Assembly: GCF_000015565.1 (NCBI RefSeq)
Contig: NC_008786.1
Location: 2,666,001-2,730,000, forward strand
From: Verminephrobacter eiseniae EF01-2
GTDB taxonomy: Bacteria > Pseudomonadota > Gammaproteobacteria > Burkholderiales > Burkholderiaceae_C
DNA: 64,000 bases
Direction: 5' to 3'
The notes below the pieces were generated by a model. The model was not told where the DNA came from, searched no databases, and saw only the letters and a program-made list of their open reading frames with translations. A program made the translations under genes and the position numbers. Positions within the stretch are counted from its first letter, which is position 1; every line of letters starts with the position of its first letter. This document shows, in pieces, positions 9,568 to 19,212 of this stretch.

Positions 9568-10645
9568 CCAGGCCCGCAACAACCCTTCCCGCCGGCGCGC
9601 GCTCAAGGTCGCGGCAACCGGCGTTGGCACGTGCGCCGCTGCGGCATGGCTGCGATACGCGCGCGCCCAGTCCAGGCGCATCGTCATACGCGACGATGGC
9701 GGCGTCTACAACAGGGCGTACAACGCCGTGTTCTATAAGCCGTTCACGGAAAAGACCGGCATCGAATGCCTGGGCGCACAGGCCAACGCCGAGCCGATCG
9801 CCCAGATCCGCAGCATGGTCGAGACGAAGAACTACACCTGGGACATGGCCAAGATCAGCCAGCCCGCGATCTTGCTGCTCACGCAAGGGGGCAAGGTGTA
9901 TCTGGACAAGCACCAACTGGAAAACGACCCCGCAGTGCGCAGCATCCCCGCGCATTTCATGTCGCCCTATGGCGTCGGCGCCAATGTCTATAGCACCGTG
10001 CTGGCGTACCGGACCGATGCCTTCAAGGGCCGCAAGGCGCCCAACTCCTGGGCCGACTTCTGGAACCTGAAGGATTTTCCCGGCCGCCGGGCCTTGCGCA
10101 AGCACCCGTTCGACACGCTCGAGGAGGCATCGATGGCCGCAGGCGTGCCGGCCGCATCGCTGTATCCGCTGGACATCGATCGAGCGCTGGCCCATTTGGA
10201 CAAGATCAAACCCGGCATCGATGTCTGGTGGAATTCCGGCGCGCAGGTCGAGCAGATGCTCAAGTCGGGCGAGGTCGACATGCTCGCCACCTGGGTCTCG
10301 CGTCCGCAAAGCGCGATCGCCGACGGCGCGCCGGTGGCGATCGTCTGGAACCAGAACCTGTGGGGTCTGGACAGTTGGGCCATCCTGGCGGGAACGCCCC
10401 AGGCCCAGGCCTGCCGCGAGTTCATCAAGTTCAGTTCCGACCCGAAACGCATGGCCGCGCTGACCGGGTATTTGCCGGCCGGCGTGACCCAGCCCGAGGC
10501 TTTCAGGTACATCAGGGCCGATGTCGCCAGGAACTGCCCGAGCCACGCCGACAACATCGGCAATGGGGTGCAGATCAACGCCAGATACTGGCTCGACAAC
10601 CAGGCGGCGGTGACCGAGCGGTTCAACGCCTGGATCTTGCAGTGA
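9560..10645 (+). CDS. ABC transporter periplasmic substrate-binding protein, spermidine/putrescine type
   Basis: 361 residues. The N-terminus carries a twin-arginine-like signal (PSRRRALKVAATGVG) ending near ARAQS, so the protein is exported, probably folded, by Tat. The mature part looks like a PotD-type extracellular binding protein (DDGGVYNRAYNAVFYKPF, GVGANVYSTVLAYR, IDVWWNSGAQVEQMLKSGEVDM). It precedes a matching ATPase and permease with only 28 bp to the ATPase gene. Ligands of this family include polyamines, small carboxylates and metal complexes. The FAD dehydrogenase and DapA-family lyase next to it suggest an organic acid or amino-acid derivative rather than a polyamine, but that is inference. 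Confidence 0.82.
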   Translation: MNDQARNNPSRRRALKVAATGVGTCAAAAWLRYARAQSRRIVIRDDGGVYNRAYNAVFYKPFTEKTGIECLGAQANAEPIAQIRSMVETKNYTWDMAKISQPAILLLTQGGKVYLDKHQLENDPAVRSIPAHFMSPYGVGANVYSTVLAYRTDAFKGRKAPNSWADFWNLKDFPGRRALRKHPFDTLEEASMAAGVPAASLYPLDIDRALAHLDKIKPGIDVWWNSGAQVEQMLKSGEVDMLATWVSRPQSAIADGAPVAIVWNQNLWGLDSWAILAGTPQAQACREFIKFSSDPKRMAALTGYLPAGVTQPEAFRYIRADVARNCPSHADNIGNGVQINARYWLDNQAAVTERFNAWILQ

Positions 10646-10673
10646 CGGCCGCAGCGGGCAGCAGGACGTTGGC

Positions 10674-11777
10674 ATGGCAGACAAGCTCGTGATCACCGGC
10701 CTGACCAAGCAGTACGGCCAGTTCGTCGCGCTTGCGCCCACCGACTTGCGCGTTGCGCAGGGCGAGTTCCTGAGCTTGCTCGGGCCCTCTGGCTCGGGCA
10801 AGACCACCTTGCTCAGCCTGATCGCCGGGCTGTCGGTGCCCGATGGCGGGCAACTGCTGATCAACGGGGTGGATGTGACCCATGGCGCGCCCTATGAGCG
10901 TGACATTGGCATGGTGTTCCAGAACTACGCGCTGTTTCCGCATATGACGGTCGAGGACAACATCTGCTTTCCACTGAAGATGCGCAAGCTCGGCGAGTCC
11001 AGCGCGCGCCGGCAGGCGGCGCAGGCGCTGGAGATGGTGCGCCTGCCCCAACTGGCACGACGCTTTCCGAAGGAGCTGTCGGGGGGCCAGCAGCAGCGCA
11101 TCGCGCTGGCGCGTTGCCTGGTGTACCGCCCGTCGATCATCCTGATGGATGAGCCGCTGGGCGCGCTCGACAAGAAACTGCGCGACCAGATGCAGTGGGA
11201 GATCAAGCGCATCCATCGCGAGCTTGGAACCACCATCGTCTATGTCACGCATGACCAGGAAGAGGCGATGACGATGTCCGACAGAATCTGTCTGATGAAC
11301 GGCGGCAAGATCGAGCAGTCGGGCAGTCCCCGCGAACTGTATTTGCGCCCCCGCACGCTGTTCGTCGCCGACTTTCTGGGCGAGTCCAATCTGTTTGCCG
11401 GCGTCGTCACCGAAGTGCAAGGCGACGAGGTGCGGGTGGAATTGGCGCATGCCGGCTCCCGCGTCCGGGCCAGGTGCAGCGCCGCCCTGTGCGTTGGCCG
11501 CAAGGTGCGGGTGATGGTGCGGCCGCAGAACCTGTGCCTGCAAGCGGGCCCGACGGATCCGACGAACCCGGCAGACATGCTGGCCGGCCAGGCCATGCGC
11601 GGCCAGGTGCTCGACAGCATGATCACCGGCAGCCTCACCAAGGTCTATGTGCAGACAGCGGCCGACACGCCGGTGGTGGTGTCCTATCCGACGGCCTGGC
11701 CAGCGCAGCGCCATGCGCCCGGTCAGGAACTGATCCTGCATTGGAACGCCGCCGACGCCGTCGCGGTGCCCGAGTAA
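10674..11777 (+). CDS. ABC transporter ATP-binding protein, PotA type
   Basis: 367 residues. Walker A GPSGSGKTT (37-45), signature LSGGQQQR, Walker B IILMDEPLGALD and the switch His in YVTHDQEEAMT are all intact, followed by a C-terminal TOBE-like domain (VRPQNLCL). This ATPase energises import through the adjacent fused permease. It is two bases from the permease gene, so the two are almost certainly co-translated. Confidence 0.9.
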   Translation: MADKLVITGLTKQYGQFVALAPTDLRVAQGEFLSLLGPSGSGKTTLLSLIAGLSVPDGGQLLINGVDVTHGAPYERDIGMVFQNYALFPHMTVEDNICFPLKMRKLGESSARRQAAQALEMVRLPQLARRFPKELSGGQQQRIALARCLVYRPSIILMDEPLGALDKKLRDQMQWEIKRIHRELGTTIVYVTHDQEEAMTMSDRICLMNGGKIEQSGSPRELYLRPRTLFVADFLGESNLFAGVVTEVQGDEVRVELAHAGSRVRARCSAALCVGRKVRVMVRPQNLCLQAGPTDPTNPADMLAGQAMRGQVLDSMITGSLTKVYVQTAADTPVVVSYPTAWPAQRHAPGQELILHWNAADAVAVPE

Positions 11778-11780
11778 GCG

Positions 11781-13574
11781 ATGCGCCGCACCGCCTTGCG
11801 CCGCCCCCCGTGGCTCCGCCCGCTGCTGCTGGGCGGACCGTTGGCATTGCTGTTTTTGCTGCTGCTGGTCTACCCGGTCGGCCAGTTGCTGCTGCTGAGC
11901 GTCTACAGCGACGGCGCTTTCACGTTGGCCCCATACCGGCAACTGTTTGCCTCGTCGGTGTACGTCAACGTGATGCTGATCACGCTGAAGATATCGGTCT
12001 GCACCACCGTGCTCAGCGTCATCGCCGGCTATCCGGTGGCCTACCTGATCGCCTCGCTGCCGCGGCAGCACAAGAGCGCCTGGCTGTTCTGGGTGCTGCT
12101 GTCTTTCTGGACCAGCTTTCTGGTGCGGGCTTTCGCATGGATCGTGATGCTCGGGCGCAACGGCGTCATCAACCAGTGGCTGACGGCCACGGGCCTGCAA
12201 GACGCTCCTGCCAACCTGTTGTACAGCCTCGGGGCGGTGCTGGTGAGCATGGTGCATGCGCTGATGCCGCTGGCGGTGCTGACGATGCTGTCGGTGATGG
12301 AGAACATCGACCGCAACCTGCCCCGTGCCGCGCTGACGCTCGGCGCCCGTCCCGGCACGGCGTTCTGGCGCGTGTACTTTCCGCTCTCGATGCCCGGCGT
12401 TGCGGCGGGCGCCATCATGGTGTTCGTCACGGCGATCGGCTTTTTCATCGTCCCGGCCCTGCTCGGCGGCCGCAAGGAAATCATGATCACCCAATTGATC
12501 ATCGAGCAGGTTCAGCAGACCATGAACTGGGGCTTTGCCGGCGCGATTTCGGTGCTGATGCTGATCGTCGTGCTGGCTGTGTTCGCGGTGTACGACAAGC
12601 TGTTGGGCCTGTCGACGATGGCCGGCACGAGTCCGGAGCATGGCCGGCCCGGCAGCCGCAGCGCGATGCTGCACCGCAAGGCCCAAGCGCTGCTGGCCGC
12701 GCTGGGCAGCGCCAGCGACAGGTTGCTGGCGCTGTTTTCCAGGGCCGGGCGCAACACCGGGCGCAATATCGGGCGCAATATCGGGCGCAACACCGAACCA
12801 GGCCGCTCGCTGCCGATGCGCGCCTTCGTGGTGCTGGCGCTGCTGTTCCTGAGCGTGCCCGCGTTGCTGATGATCCCGCTGTCCGTGGCCGGCAGGTCGG
12901 GGTTGAACTGGCCGCCCAGCGGGTTTTCGCTGCAGTATTACCAGGAACTGCTGGCCGCGCCGCTGTGGCTGCAGGCCGGGCTGCGCTCGCTGATCGTCGG
13001 CCTGGGAGCGTCTGCCCTGGCGCTGCTGATCGGCACGCCGGCGGCCTTGCTGCTGGCGCGCTCGACCATGCGCGGCAAGTCGCTGTTGCTGGCCTTTGTG
13101 CTGTCTCCGATCATCGTGCCGCGCATGATCATCGCGGTGGGCCTGTTTTATTTCTTCGCCAAGGTCGGTCTGGTCGGTAGTTCCTTCGGTCTGATGCTTG
13201 GCCACACGGTGATTGCGGTTCCGTATGTGGTGCTGACCATGATGGCCGTGCTGCGCAACTACGACATGCGGCTGGACCTGGCTGCGCAAAGCCTGGGCGC
13301 GCGGCCCTGGCAGACGCTGCGCCATGTGACCTTCCCGATCCTGGCTGCGGGGCTGATGTCCTCCTTCCTGTTCGCCTTCGCCACCTCGTTCGACGAACTG
13401 ACGATCTCGCTGTTTGCCTCCGGCGGGATGAGCGCCACCTTGCCCAAGCAGTTCTGGGACCAGGTCACGCTGCAGATCTCGCCGGTGATCGCTGCGGTAT
13501 CGACCTGCCTGCTGGCGTTCATTGCGGTGCTGCTTCAGGTTGCCGACAGGCTGCGGCGCCGCAGCCTGCAATGA
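11781..13574 (+). CDS. Fused two-domain ABC transporter permease (PotB-PotC type)
   Basis: 597 residues, twice the usual permease length. Two membrane domains follow one another. The first has about six hydrophobic segments and an EAA-loop-like stretch RAALTLGARPGTAFW. The second starts near SLPMRAFVVLALLFLS and has its own EAA loop, LAAQSLGARPWQTLRHV. They are joined by a polar linker of about 70 residues that contains a 12-bp tandem repeat encoding GRNT/GRNI units. Because both membrane halves are in one chain, no second permease gene is needed, and none is present. Confidence 0.88.
   Translation: MRRTALRRPPWLRPLLLGGPLALLFLLLLVYPVGQLLLLSVYSDGAFTLAPYRQLFASSVYVNVMLITLKISVCTTVLSVIAGYPVAYLIASLPRQHKSAWLFWVLLSFWTSFLVRAFAWIVMLGRNGVINQWLTATGLQDAPANLLYSLGAVLVSMVHALMPLAVLTMLSVMENIDRNLPRAALTLGARPGTAFWRVYFPLSMPGVAAGAIMVFVTAIGFFIVPALLGGRKEIMITQLIIEQVQQTMNWGFAGAISVLMLIVVLAVFAVYDKLLGLSTMAGTSPEHGRPGSRSAMLHRKAQALLAALGSASDRLLALFSRAGRNTGRNIGRNIGRNTEPGRSLPMRAFVVLALLFLSVPALLMIPLSVAGRSGLNWPPSGFSLQYYQELLAAPLWLQAGLRSLIVGLGASALALLIGTPAALLLARSTMRGKSLLLAFVLSPIIVPRMIIAVGLFYFFAKVGLVGSSFGLMLGHTVIAVPYVVLTMMAVLRNYDMRLDLAAQSLGARPWQTLRHVTFPILAAGLMSSFLFAFATSFDELTISLFASGGMSATLPKQFWDQVTLQISPVIAAVSTCLLAFIAVLLQVADRLRRRSLQ
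12747..12794 (+). repeat. In-frame 12-bp tandem repeat, four units, in the permease linker
   Basis: Four units GGGCGCAA(C/T)A(C/T)C encode GRNT-GRNI-GRNI-GRNT. Units 1 and 4 are identical, as are units 2 and 3. It sits in the cytoplasmic linker joining the two membrane halves. Confidence 0.9.
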
Positions 13575-13707
13575 AACATCCCCGGCGCGCCCGCGGCAGC
13601 TTTGCCCGACGGGGCGGCGCCAGCGGCCTGGCAAAGCCAGTGGCGCAGCGTCCCTGGCGGGCCGTACCCGGCGGGCCATCCATCACCATAACCAGGAATC
13701 CTCGTCC

Positions 13708-14613
13708 ATGAAAGCATCCCGGCTGCGCGGCATCTTCCCCGCCATTCCGACCCCCGTGAACGCCGACGACACCATCGACGAGCAGGCCACCCGGGCCTTG
13801 GTGGCCTATCTGATGCAGCGCGGCATCGACGGCCTGGTGCCGTTGGGCGGCACCGGGGAATACGGGGCGCTGCCGCGCCAGCAGCGGGTGAAGATGGTCG
13901 GTCTTTGCGCCGAGGCCGCAGGCGGCACGATGGCAGTGATTCCCGGCGTTCTCGACCCGGGCTTTCACGATGCGCTACAGGCCGGCCGGGCCTTTGCCGA
14001 CGCTGGCGCCGATGCGCTGATGCTGCTCACCCCGTACTACACCAGCCCCACCCAGGCCGGCATCCGGGACTATTTTCTGCGCTATGCCGACGCTGCGCCG
14101 GTGCCGATCCTGATCTACGAGATTCCCTACCGCACCCGCATCGCCATTGCGCCGGAAGTTCTGCACGAACTCTCGCGCCATGAGCGGATCATCGGCATGA
14201 AAGCCTGCAACACCGACATGTACCATTTCCTGCGGCTCATGGCCGGCGTGTCGGACCGCTTCGCGGTGCTCGGTGGCGAGGATTCGCTGCTGCCGTTGCA
14301 GATGGCGGCCGGCGCCCGGGGCGGTATCGTCGTCACGGCCACGATGCTGCCGCGCACTTGGCGCGCCATCCATGACCTGGCGGCCGCAGGCCGGATCGCC
14401 CAGGCCCTGGAACTGCACCGGCGCCTGATCCCGCTGCTGGAGCTGGTTTTTGCCGAAACCAACCCGGGCCCGATGAAGTCGGTGCTGGACCTGATCGGTG
14501 TCGATGCGCCGCTGCTGCTCGCCCCCCTGGTGGCCCCGGCCGCCGGGTTGCAGGCGCGGCTGCGTTGCGAGATGGCGCGCTGCCTGGCGGCCGAAGCGCT
14601 GGCAGGTGGCTGA
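13708..14613 (+). CDS. Dihydrodipicolinate synthase / N-acetylneuraminate lyase family protein
   Basis: 301 residues, a class I aldolase TIM barrel of the DapA superfamily. The substrate-binding loop reads GGTGEYGAL, the catalytic tyrosine is in IYEIPYRT, and the Schiff-base lysine is in IIGMKACN. Sequence outside the active site is unlike biosynthetic DapA, and its place behind a transporter and FAD dehydrogenase suggests a catabolic 2-oxoacid lyase or dehydratase. The ATG at 13708 is used; a longer frame would overlap the permease gene. Confidence 0.85.
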   Translation: MKASRLRGIFPAIPTPVNADDTIDEQATRALVAYLMQRGIDGLVPLGGTGEYGALPRQQRVKMVGLCAEAAGGTMAVIPGVLDPGFHDALQAGRAFADAGADALMLLTPYYTSPTQAGIRDYFLRYADAAPVPILIYEIPYRTRIAIAPEVLHELSRHERIIGMKACNTDMYHFLRLMAGVSDRFAVLGGEDSLLPLQMAAGARGGIVVTATMLPRTWRAIHDLAAAGRIAQALELHRRLIPLLELVFAETNPGPMKSVLDLIGVDAPLLLAPLVAPAAGLQARLRCEMARCLAAEALAGG

Positions 14614-14650
14614 AAACGCCTGCGGCGTGCCGTGGCCGAGGGCTTGGGCC

Positions 14651-15514
14651 ATGGATAATTTCGCCGCTCTGTCCGGAGGCATCTTGAGGAACATCGTGGC
14701 AACGAAATCGAGCGCAGAAAACCCCCCATCCGCCAAGCCCCCGGCCAAACCGCAAGCACGCTCATCACTGTTCGTCGGCTCGACCGAAAAGGCCTTTCAG
14801 GTGTTGGAGGCGTTCAATGGCCAGCACCGCCATATGTCGATGGCCGAAATAGCGCGCAATGCCGAACTCGACCGCAGCGCAACGCAGCGACTCGTCTACA
14901 CGCTGGAAAAGCTCGGCTACCTGCGGCGCATCCCGGATTCACTGCGGTACGGCCTGAGCTCGAAGGTCTTGCGTCTGTCCTACCACTATTTGCGCTCCAG
15001 CGACTTGATCGAGAGGGCGTCCCCGTATTTGTTGGACATCAGCCGCAGTCTCGGTGAAACGGCCAACTTGCACGAGTTGGACGGGCACGAGGTGGTCTTC
15101 CTGGCGCGCTTTCCGGGCCGGCATCTGGTCAACATCGATTTCGCCGTGGGTTACCGGCTGCCTGCGGTCTTTACGGCATCGGGCCGGGCGATCTTGTCGA
15201 AACTCGACGATGCGCAGCGGCGTGCGGTGATTGCCGCCACGCCACTGCGTCCGGTCACCGCAGACACCGAAACCGATCCGCAAGTCCTTTTGTCCCTGGT
15301 GCAGGAGGCGGCGCACAAGGGCTACTCATTGGCCATGAACCAGACCATGGCCGGCGACATAGCGGTGGCGGCTGCGATCACCGATGACCAGGGGTTGCCG
15401 GTGGGGGCCATCAATGTGTCGGTTCCGACCACGCGCTGGACGGTGGAGAAAGCGCAGGACCAGTTGGTGGCCCATGTCCTACTCGCGGCGACCTCGATCT
15501 CCAAATCGCGATGA
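14651..15514 (+). CDS. IclR-family transcriptional regulator
   Basis: 287 residues from the ATG at 14651. An in-frame GTG at 14696 with TGAGGA five bases upstream is an equally good or better start and would give 272 residues. The N-terminal winged helix (SLFVGSTEKAFQVLEAF, MSMAEIARNAELDRSATQRLVYTLEKLGYL) is followed by the IclR effector domain (ETANLHELDGHEVVFLARF, LPAVFTASGRAILSKL). It closes the transporter/dehydrogenase/lyase cluster and probably controls it; IclR proteins usually sense the pathway substrate. Confidence 0.88.
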   Translation: MDNFAALSGGILRNIVATKSSAENPPSAKPPAKPQARSSLFVGSTEKAFQVLEAFNGQHRHMSMAEIARNAELDRSATQRLVYTLEKLGYLRRIPDSLRYGLSSKVLRLSYHYLRSSDLIERASPYLLDISRSLGETANLHELDGHEVVFLARFPGRHLVNIDFAVGYRLPAVFTASGRAILSKLDDAQRRAVIAATPLRPVTADTETDPQVLLSLVQEAAHKGYSLAMNQTMAGDIAVAAAITDDQGLPVGAINVSVPTTRWTVEKAQDQLVAHVLLAATSISKSR

Positions 15515-15631
15515 GGCAGATGATTCCATGGCTGAATCACCCGCGCGCTTTGCCGGCGCCGCTTGCCGCGCATCGGTACTGCCTGCGCTCGGCCTTCGCG
15601 TTCGCGAACGATGCAGAAATGGAATGGGGTT

Positions 15632-16837
15632 TCAACCGCCTTCGAGCACCTGCGCAATGGCCTGGCAGACATGGGCCAGGTTTTGCGGGTTGAGCGCAGC
15701 CACGCACATGCGGCCGGTGTCGGTGCCGTACACGCCGAACTCGTTGCGCAGGCGCAGCATCTGCGCGCGGCTCAGGCCCGAGTAGCTGAACATGCCGATT
15801 TGCCGGTTGATGAAGTCCATGTCCTGCCGCACGCCGGCGGCCTTCAGGCCCGCCACCAGTTGCTGGCGCATGGCTTTGATGCGCAGGCGCATTTGTGCCA
15901 GTTCCCGTTCCCACAGGGCGCGCAGTTCGGGGTCGTTCAGCACGGCTGCGACCACGGCGGCGCCGTGGGTCGGCGGGTTGGAGTAGTTGGTGCGGATCAC
16001 GACCTTGAGCTGGCTCAGCACCCGGCTGGCCTGCTCTTTGTCAGTGCACAGCACCGACAGGCCGCCCACGCGCTCGCCGTACAGGCTGAAGCTCTTGGAG
16101 AACGAGGTCGAGACCAGCAGGTTCAGGCCCGCCGCGACGAATTTGCCGATCACGGCGCCGTCTTCGGCGATGCCGTGGCCGAAGCCCTGGTAGGCCATGT
16201 CGAGAAAGGGCGTGAGGCCACGGGCCTCGATCACGGCGATGACCTGGTCCCACTGCCCGGGGCTGATGTCGTAGCCGGTGGGGTTGTGGCAGCAGGCGTG
16301 CAGCACGACGATGCTGCCGGCAGCGGCGGCGTTCAGGCTGGCCAGCATGGCGTCAAAGTTCAGGTCGCGCTTTTCGGCGTCGTAGTAGGCGTAGCTGTCG
16401 ACCGTGAAGCCGGCGCCGCTGAACAGCGCGCGGTGGTTTTCCCAGCTTGGGTCGGAGATCAGCACCTTGGCGTCGGGGCTGAGTTTTTTCAGGAAGTCGG
16501 CGCCGATCTTCAGACCGCCGGTGCCGCCGATGGCCTGCACCGTGGCCACGCGGGCGGATTGCACGGGTTCGCTGTCGGCGCCGAACACCAGGGCCTTGAC
16601 GGCGTTGTCGTAGGCCGCGATGCCGTCTATCGGCAGATAGCCGCGTGTGCTGGGGGCGGACAACATGGCCTTTTCAGCCGCCTGCACGCAGGCCAGCAGC
16701 GGCAGCCGGCCGGCGTCGTCGAAATAAACGCCAACCCCCAGATTGGCCTTGACGGGGCGGGTGTCGAGGTTGAATTGCTCGCTCTGGCCCAGGATCGGGT
16801 CGCGCGGGGCCATTTCGACGGTGCTGAACACGGACAT
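15632..16837 (-). CDS. tyrB: Aromatic/aspartate aminotransferase (class I, PLP-dependent)
   Basis: 401 residues, the normal size for the AspC/TyrB subgroup. Features: NLGVGVY near the N-terminus, GGTGGLK, CHNPTGYD with Asn185, Asp213 and Tyr216 in FLDMAYQG, PLP lysine Lys248 in STSFSKSFSLYGERVG, and the C-terminal arginine region with GMFSYSGLS. The enzyme transfers amino groups between aspartate or aromatic amino acids and 2-oxoglutarate in the cytoplasm. I cannot separate AspC from TyrB specificity by eye; the symbol is the usual Burkholderiales usage. It is divergent from uvrB, with about 100 bp between the starts. Confidence 0.85.
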   Translation of the reverse strand: MSVFSTVEMAPRDPILGQSEQFNLDTRPVKANLGVGVYFDDAGRLPLLACVQAAEKAMLSAPSTRGYLPIDGIAAYDNAVKALVFGADSEPVQSARVATVQAIGGTGGLKIGADFLKKLSPDAKVLISDPSWENHRALFSGAGFTVDSYAYYDAEKRDLNFDAMLASLNAAAAGSIVVLHACCHNPTGYDISPGQWDQVIAVIEARGLTPFLDMAYQGFGHGIAEDGAVIGKFVAAGLNLLVSTSFSKSFSLYGERVGGLSVLCTDKEQASRVLSQLKVVIRTNYSNPPTHGAAVVAAVLNDPELRALWERELAQMRLRIKAMRQQLVAGLKAAGVRQDMDFINRQIGMFSYSGLSRAQMLRLRNEFGVYGTDTGRMCVAALNPQNLAHVCQAIAQVLEGG

Positions 16838-16938
16838 GAAAATCCTTCACGGTGGGTCTTTGTAGCGCGGAATCCGGCCGTGGTGTACTGTGCCGGGTGG
16901 TGCCGATTTTAACGGCCCGCCCCGCACGATTCATCACG

Positions 16939-19098
16939 ATGGTTGACCGCCCCATGCCGGATATCACAGAAGTCATCACGGAAAAACTCGACAGGCAAGA
17001 CGGCCAGGATGGTCATGGCGCCCAAGGCGCCCAGGAGGGCCAGGAGGGCCGATTCGTCCGATTCCCCGATTCTCCCTTTGCGTTGTTCCAACCGTATCTG
17101 CCTGCGGGCGATCAGCCCGAGGCCATCGCCAAACTGGTCGAGGGGCTGAACGACGGCGAGGTGTTTCAGACGCTGTTGGGTGTGACCGGCTCGGGCAAGA
17201 CTTTCACCATGGCCAACGTCATTGCCCGCATGGGGCGCCCGGCCATCGTGTTTGCGCCCAACAAGACGCTGGCCGCGCAGCTCTACAGCGAGTTTCGCGA
17301 GTTCTTTCCGAAGAACGCGGTCGAATATTTCGTCAGCTACTACGACTACTACCAGCCCGAGGCCTATGTGCCGCAGCGCGACCTGTTCATCGAAAAGGAC
17401 AGCGCGATCAACGAGCATATCGAGCAGATGCGTTTGAGCTGCACCAAGAGCCTGATGGAGCGGCGCGATGTGGTGATCGTGGCCACTGTGTCGGCGATCT
17501 ATGGCATTGGCGAGCCCGAGAGCTACCACCGCATGGTGATGATCTTGCGCGGGGGCGACAAACTGGGCCAGCGCGATGTGATCGCGCAACTGATCCGCAT
17601 GCAATACCAGCGCAACGATGCGGATTTCTCGCGCGGCAAGTTCCGCGTGCGGGGCGAGACCATCGATGTCTTTCCTGCCGAGCATTCCGAACTGGCGCTG
17701 CGCATCGAGCTGTTCGATGACGAAGTGGCCAGCCTGCAACTGTTCGACCCGCTCACCGGGCGCGTCAAGCAGAAGATCCTGCGCTTTACGGTCTACCCCA
17801 GCAGCCACTATGTGACGCCGCGCGACAAGGTGCTGGCTGCGATCGAGAGCATCAAGGCGGAGCTTGCCGAGCGCTTGCAGCAGTTGCAGGCGCTCGGCAA
17901 ATTGCTGGAGGCCCAGCGCCTGGAGCAGCGCACGCGGTTCGATCTGGAGATGCTCAGCGAAGTCGGGCATTGCAAGGGCATAGAGAACTACACGCGCCAC
18001 CTGTCGGGGGCGGCGCCGGGCGATCCGCCGAGCACGCTGACCGATTACCTGCCCAAGGACGCACTGATGTTCCTCGACGAGAGCCATCAGATGATTGGCC
18101 AGCTCAACGCCATGTACAGCGGCGACCGCTCGCGCAAGACCACGCTCGTGGACTATGGCTTTCGCCTGCCGTCGGCGCTGGACAACCGGCCGCTGAAGTT
18201 CGAGGAGTTCGAGCAGCGCATGCGCCAGGTGATCTTCGTCTCGGCCACGCCGGCCGACTATGAAAGGATCCACTCCGGCCAGATCGTCGATCAGGTGGTG
18301 CGGCCCACCGGCCTGGTCGACCCCGAGGTGCAGGTGCGCCCGGCGACACACCAGGTCGACGATGTGTTGCAGGAAATACGCATCCACGCGCAGCGGCATG
18401 AGCGCGTGCTCATCACCACGCTGACCAAGCGCATGGCCGAGCAACTGACCGACTACCTGGCGGACAACGGTGTCAAGGTGCGCTACCTGCACAGCGACAT
18501 AGACACGGTCGAGCGCGTGGAGATCATCCGCGACCTGCGCCTGGGCGTGTTCGACGTGCTGGTGGGGATCAACCTGCTGCGCGAGGGGCTGGACATCCCC
18601 GAGGTGTCCCTGGTGGCCATCCTCGATGCCGACAAGGAGGGCTTTTTGCGGGCCGAGCGCAGCCTGGTCCAGACCATAGGCCGCGCAGCGCGCAACATCA
18701 ATGGCCGGGCCATCCTGTACGCCGACCGGATGACCGAATCCATGAAAAAAGCCATCGGCGAGACCGAGCGCCGCCGCATCAGGCAACTGGCGCACAACCA
18801 GCGCCACGCCATCACGCCGCGCAGCATCGTCAAGCGGGTCAGAGACCTGATCGATGGCGTCTACAGCGAAAAAGCCGGCAAGGTCGCCGAGCGGCTGGAG
18901 CAGGAAGCGATGCAGCGTGCCAAGACGCAGGACATGTCCGAGAAAGACCTGGCGCGCGAGATCAAGCGGCTGGAAAAACGCATGCTCGAACACGCGCGCA
19001 ATCTGGAATTCGAGCAGGCCGCCAGGATGCGGGACCAGCTTGCCGGCCTCAAAAGCCAAGTCTTTGGCGCGCATGGCAGTGATCCGGTGCTCCCGTAA
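16939..19098 (+). CDS. uvrB: Excinuclease ABC subunit B
   Basis: 719 residues, about 45 more than the typical UvrB. The surplus is an N-terminal leader rich in Gly, Gln, Asp and Glu (residues about 15-37) containing a short DNA duplication. After it the protein is canonical: Walker [10 protein letters not shown], beta-hairpin [12 protein letters not shown] that clamps DNA, helicase motifs [11 protein letters not shown] and TIGRAARN, and a C-terminal UVR motif ([20 protein letters not shown]) that contacts UvrC. UvrB verifies lesions handed over by UvrA in nucleotide excision repair. ATG codons at 16939 and 16954 are both possible starts. Confidence 0.95.
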   Translation: MVDRPMPDITEVITEKLDRQDGQDGHGAQGAQEGQEGRFVRFPDSPFALFQPYLPAGDQPEAIAKLVEGLNDGEVFQTLLGVTGSGKTFTMANVIARMGRPAIVFAPNKTLAAQLYSEFREFFPKNAVEYFVSYYDYYQPEAYVPQRDLFIEKDSAINEHIEQMRLSCTKSLMERRDVVIVATVSAIYGIGEPESYHRMVMILRGGDKLGQRDVIAQLIRMQYQRNDADFSRGKFRVRGETIDVFPAEHSELALRIELFDDEVASLQLFDPLTGRVKQKILRFTVYPSSHYVTPRDKVLAAIESIKAELAERLQQLQALGKLLEAQRLEQRTRFDLEMLSEVGHCKGIENYTRHLSGAAPGDPPSTLTDYLPKDALMFLDESHQMIGQLNAMYSGDRSRKTTLVDYGFRLPSALDNRPLKFEEFEQRMRQVIFVSATPADYERIHSGQIVDQVVRPTGLVDPEVQVRPATHQVDDVLQEIRIHAQRHERVLITTLTKRMAEQLTDYLADNGVKVRYLHSDIDTVERVEIIRDLRLGVFDVLVGINLLREGLDIPEVSLVAILDADKEGFLRAERSLVQTIGRAARNINGRAILYADRMTESMKKAIGETERRRIRQLAHNQRHAITPRSIVKRVRDLIDGVYSEKAGKVAERLEQEAMQRAKTQDMSEKDLAREIKRLEKRMLEHARNLEFEQAARMRDQLAGLKSQVFGAHGSDPVLP
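17019..17050 (+). repeat. Short repeat in the uvrB N-terminal leader
   Basis: GGCGCCCAA/GGCGCCCAG followed by two copies of CAGGAGGGC encode a Gln-Glu-Gly-rich stretch absent from standard UvrB. The units are multiples of three. Confidence 0.6.
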
Positions 19099-19176
19099 TG
19101 CCGTCGAGCGTGTCGGGACGACGGCCGCCGGGTGCGAGGAAAACATGACTGACCAAATAGCGACCGACCGGTTTTT

Positions 19177-19212
19177 TAATCCGACAAATTTGATAAGGAT
19201 TGATGCTATACT
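19177..19212 (+). promoter_or_regulatory. Candidate IscR box and -10 element before iscR
   Basis: The 25 bp at 19177-19201, beginning TAATCCGAC-AAATTTG and ending ATAAGGATT, agree at about 16 positions with the type 1 IscR consensus (ATASYYGAC at the left, central AT-rich spacer, CRRSTAT at the right). A good -10 hexamer TATACT follows at 19207-19212. [2Fe-2S]-IscR bound here would block RNA polymerase and autorepress the isc operon. A TTGATA at 19190 is too close (11 bp) to be its -35 element. Confidence 0.5.

Noticed and set aside
10623..13679. A 1018-codon minus-strand frame opposite the ABC transporter genes
   Set aside because: It spans several real genes, is rich in Gln, Arg and His and lacks any fold signature.
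19190..19212. TTGATA paired with TATACT as the isc promoter
   Set aside because: The 11-bp spacing is too short for sigma-70; TTGATA is better read as part of the IscR-like box.
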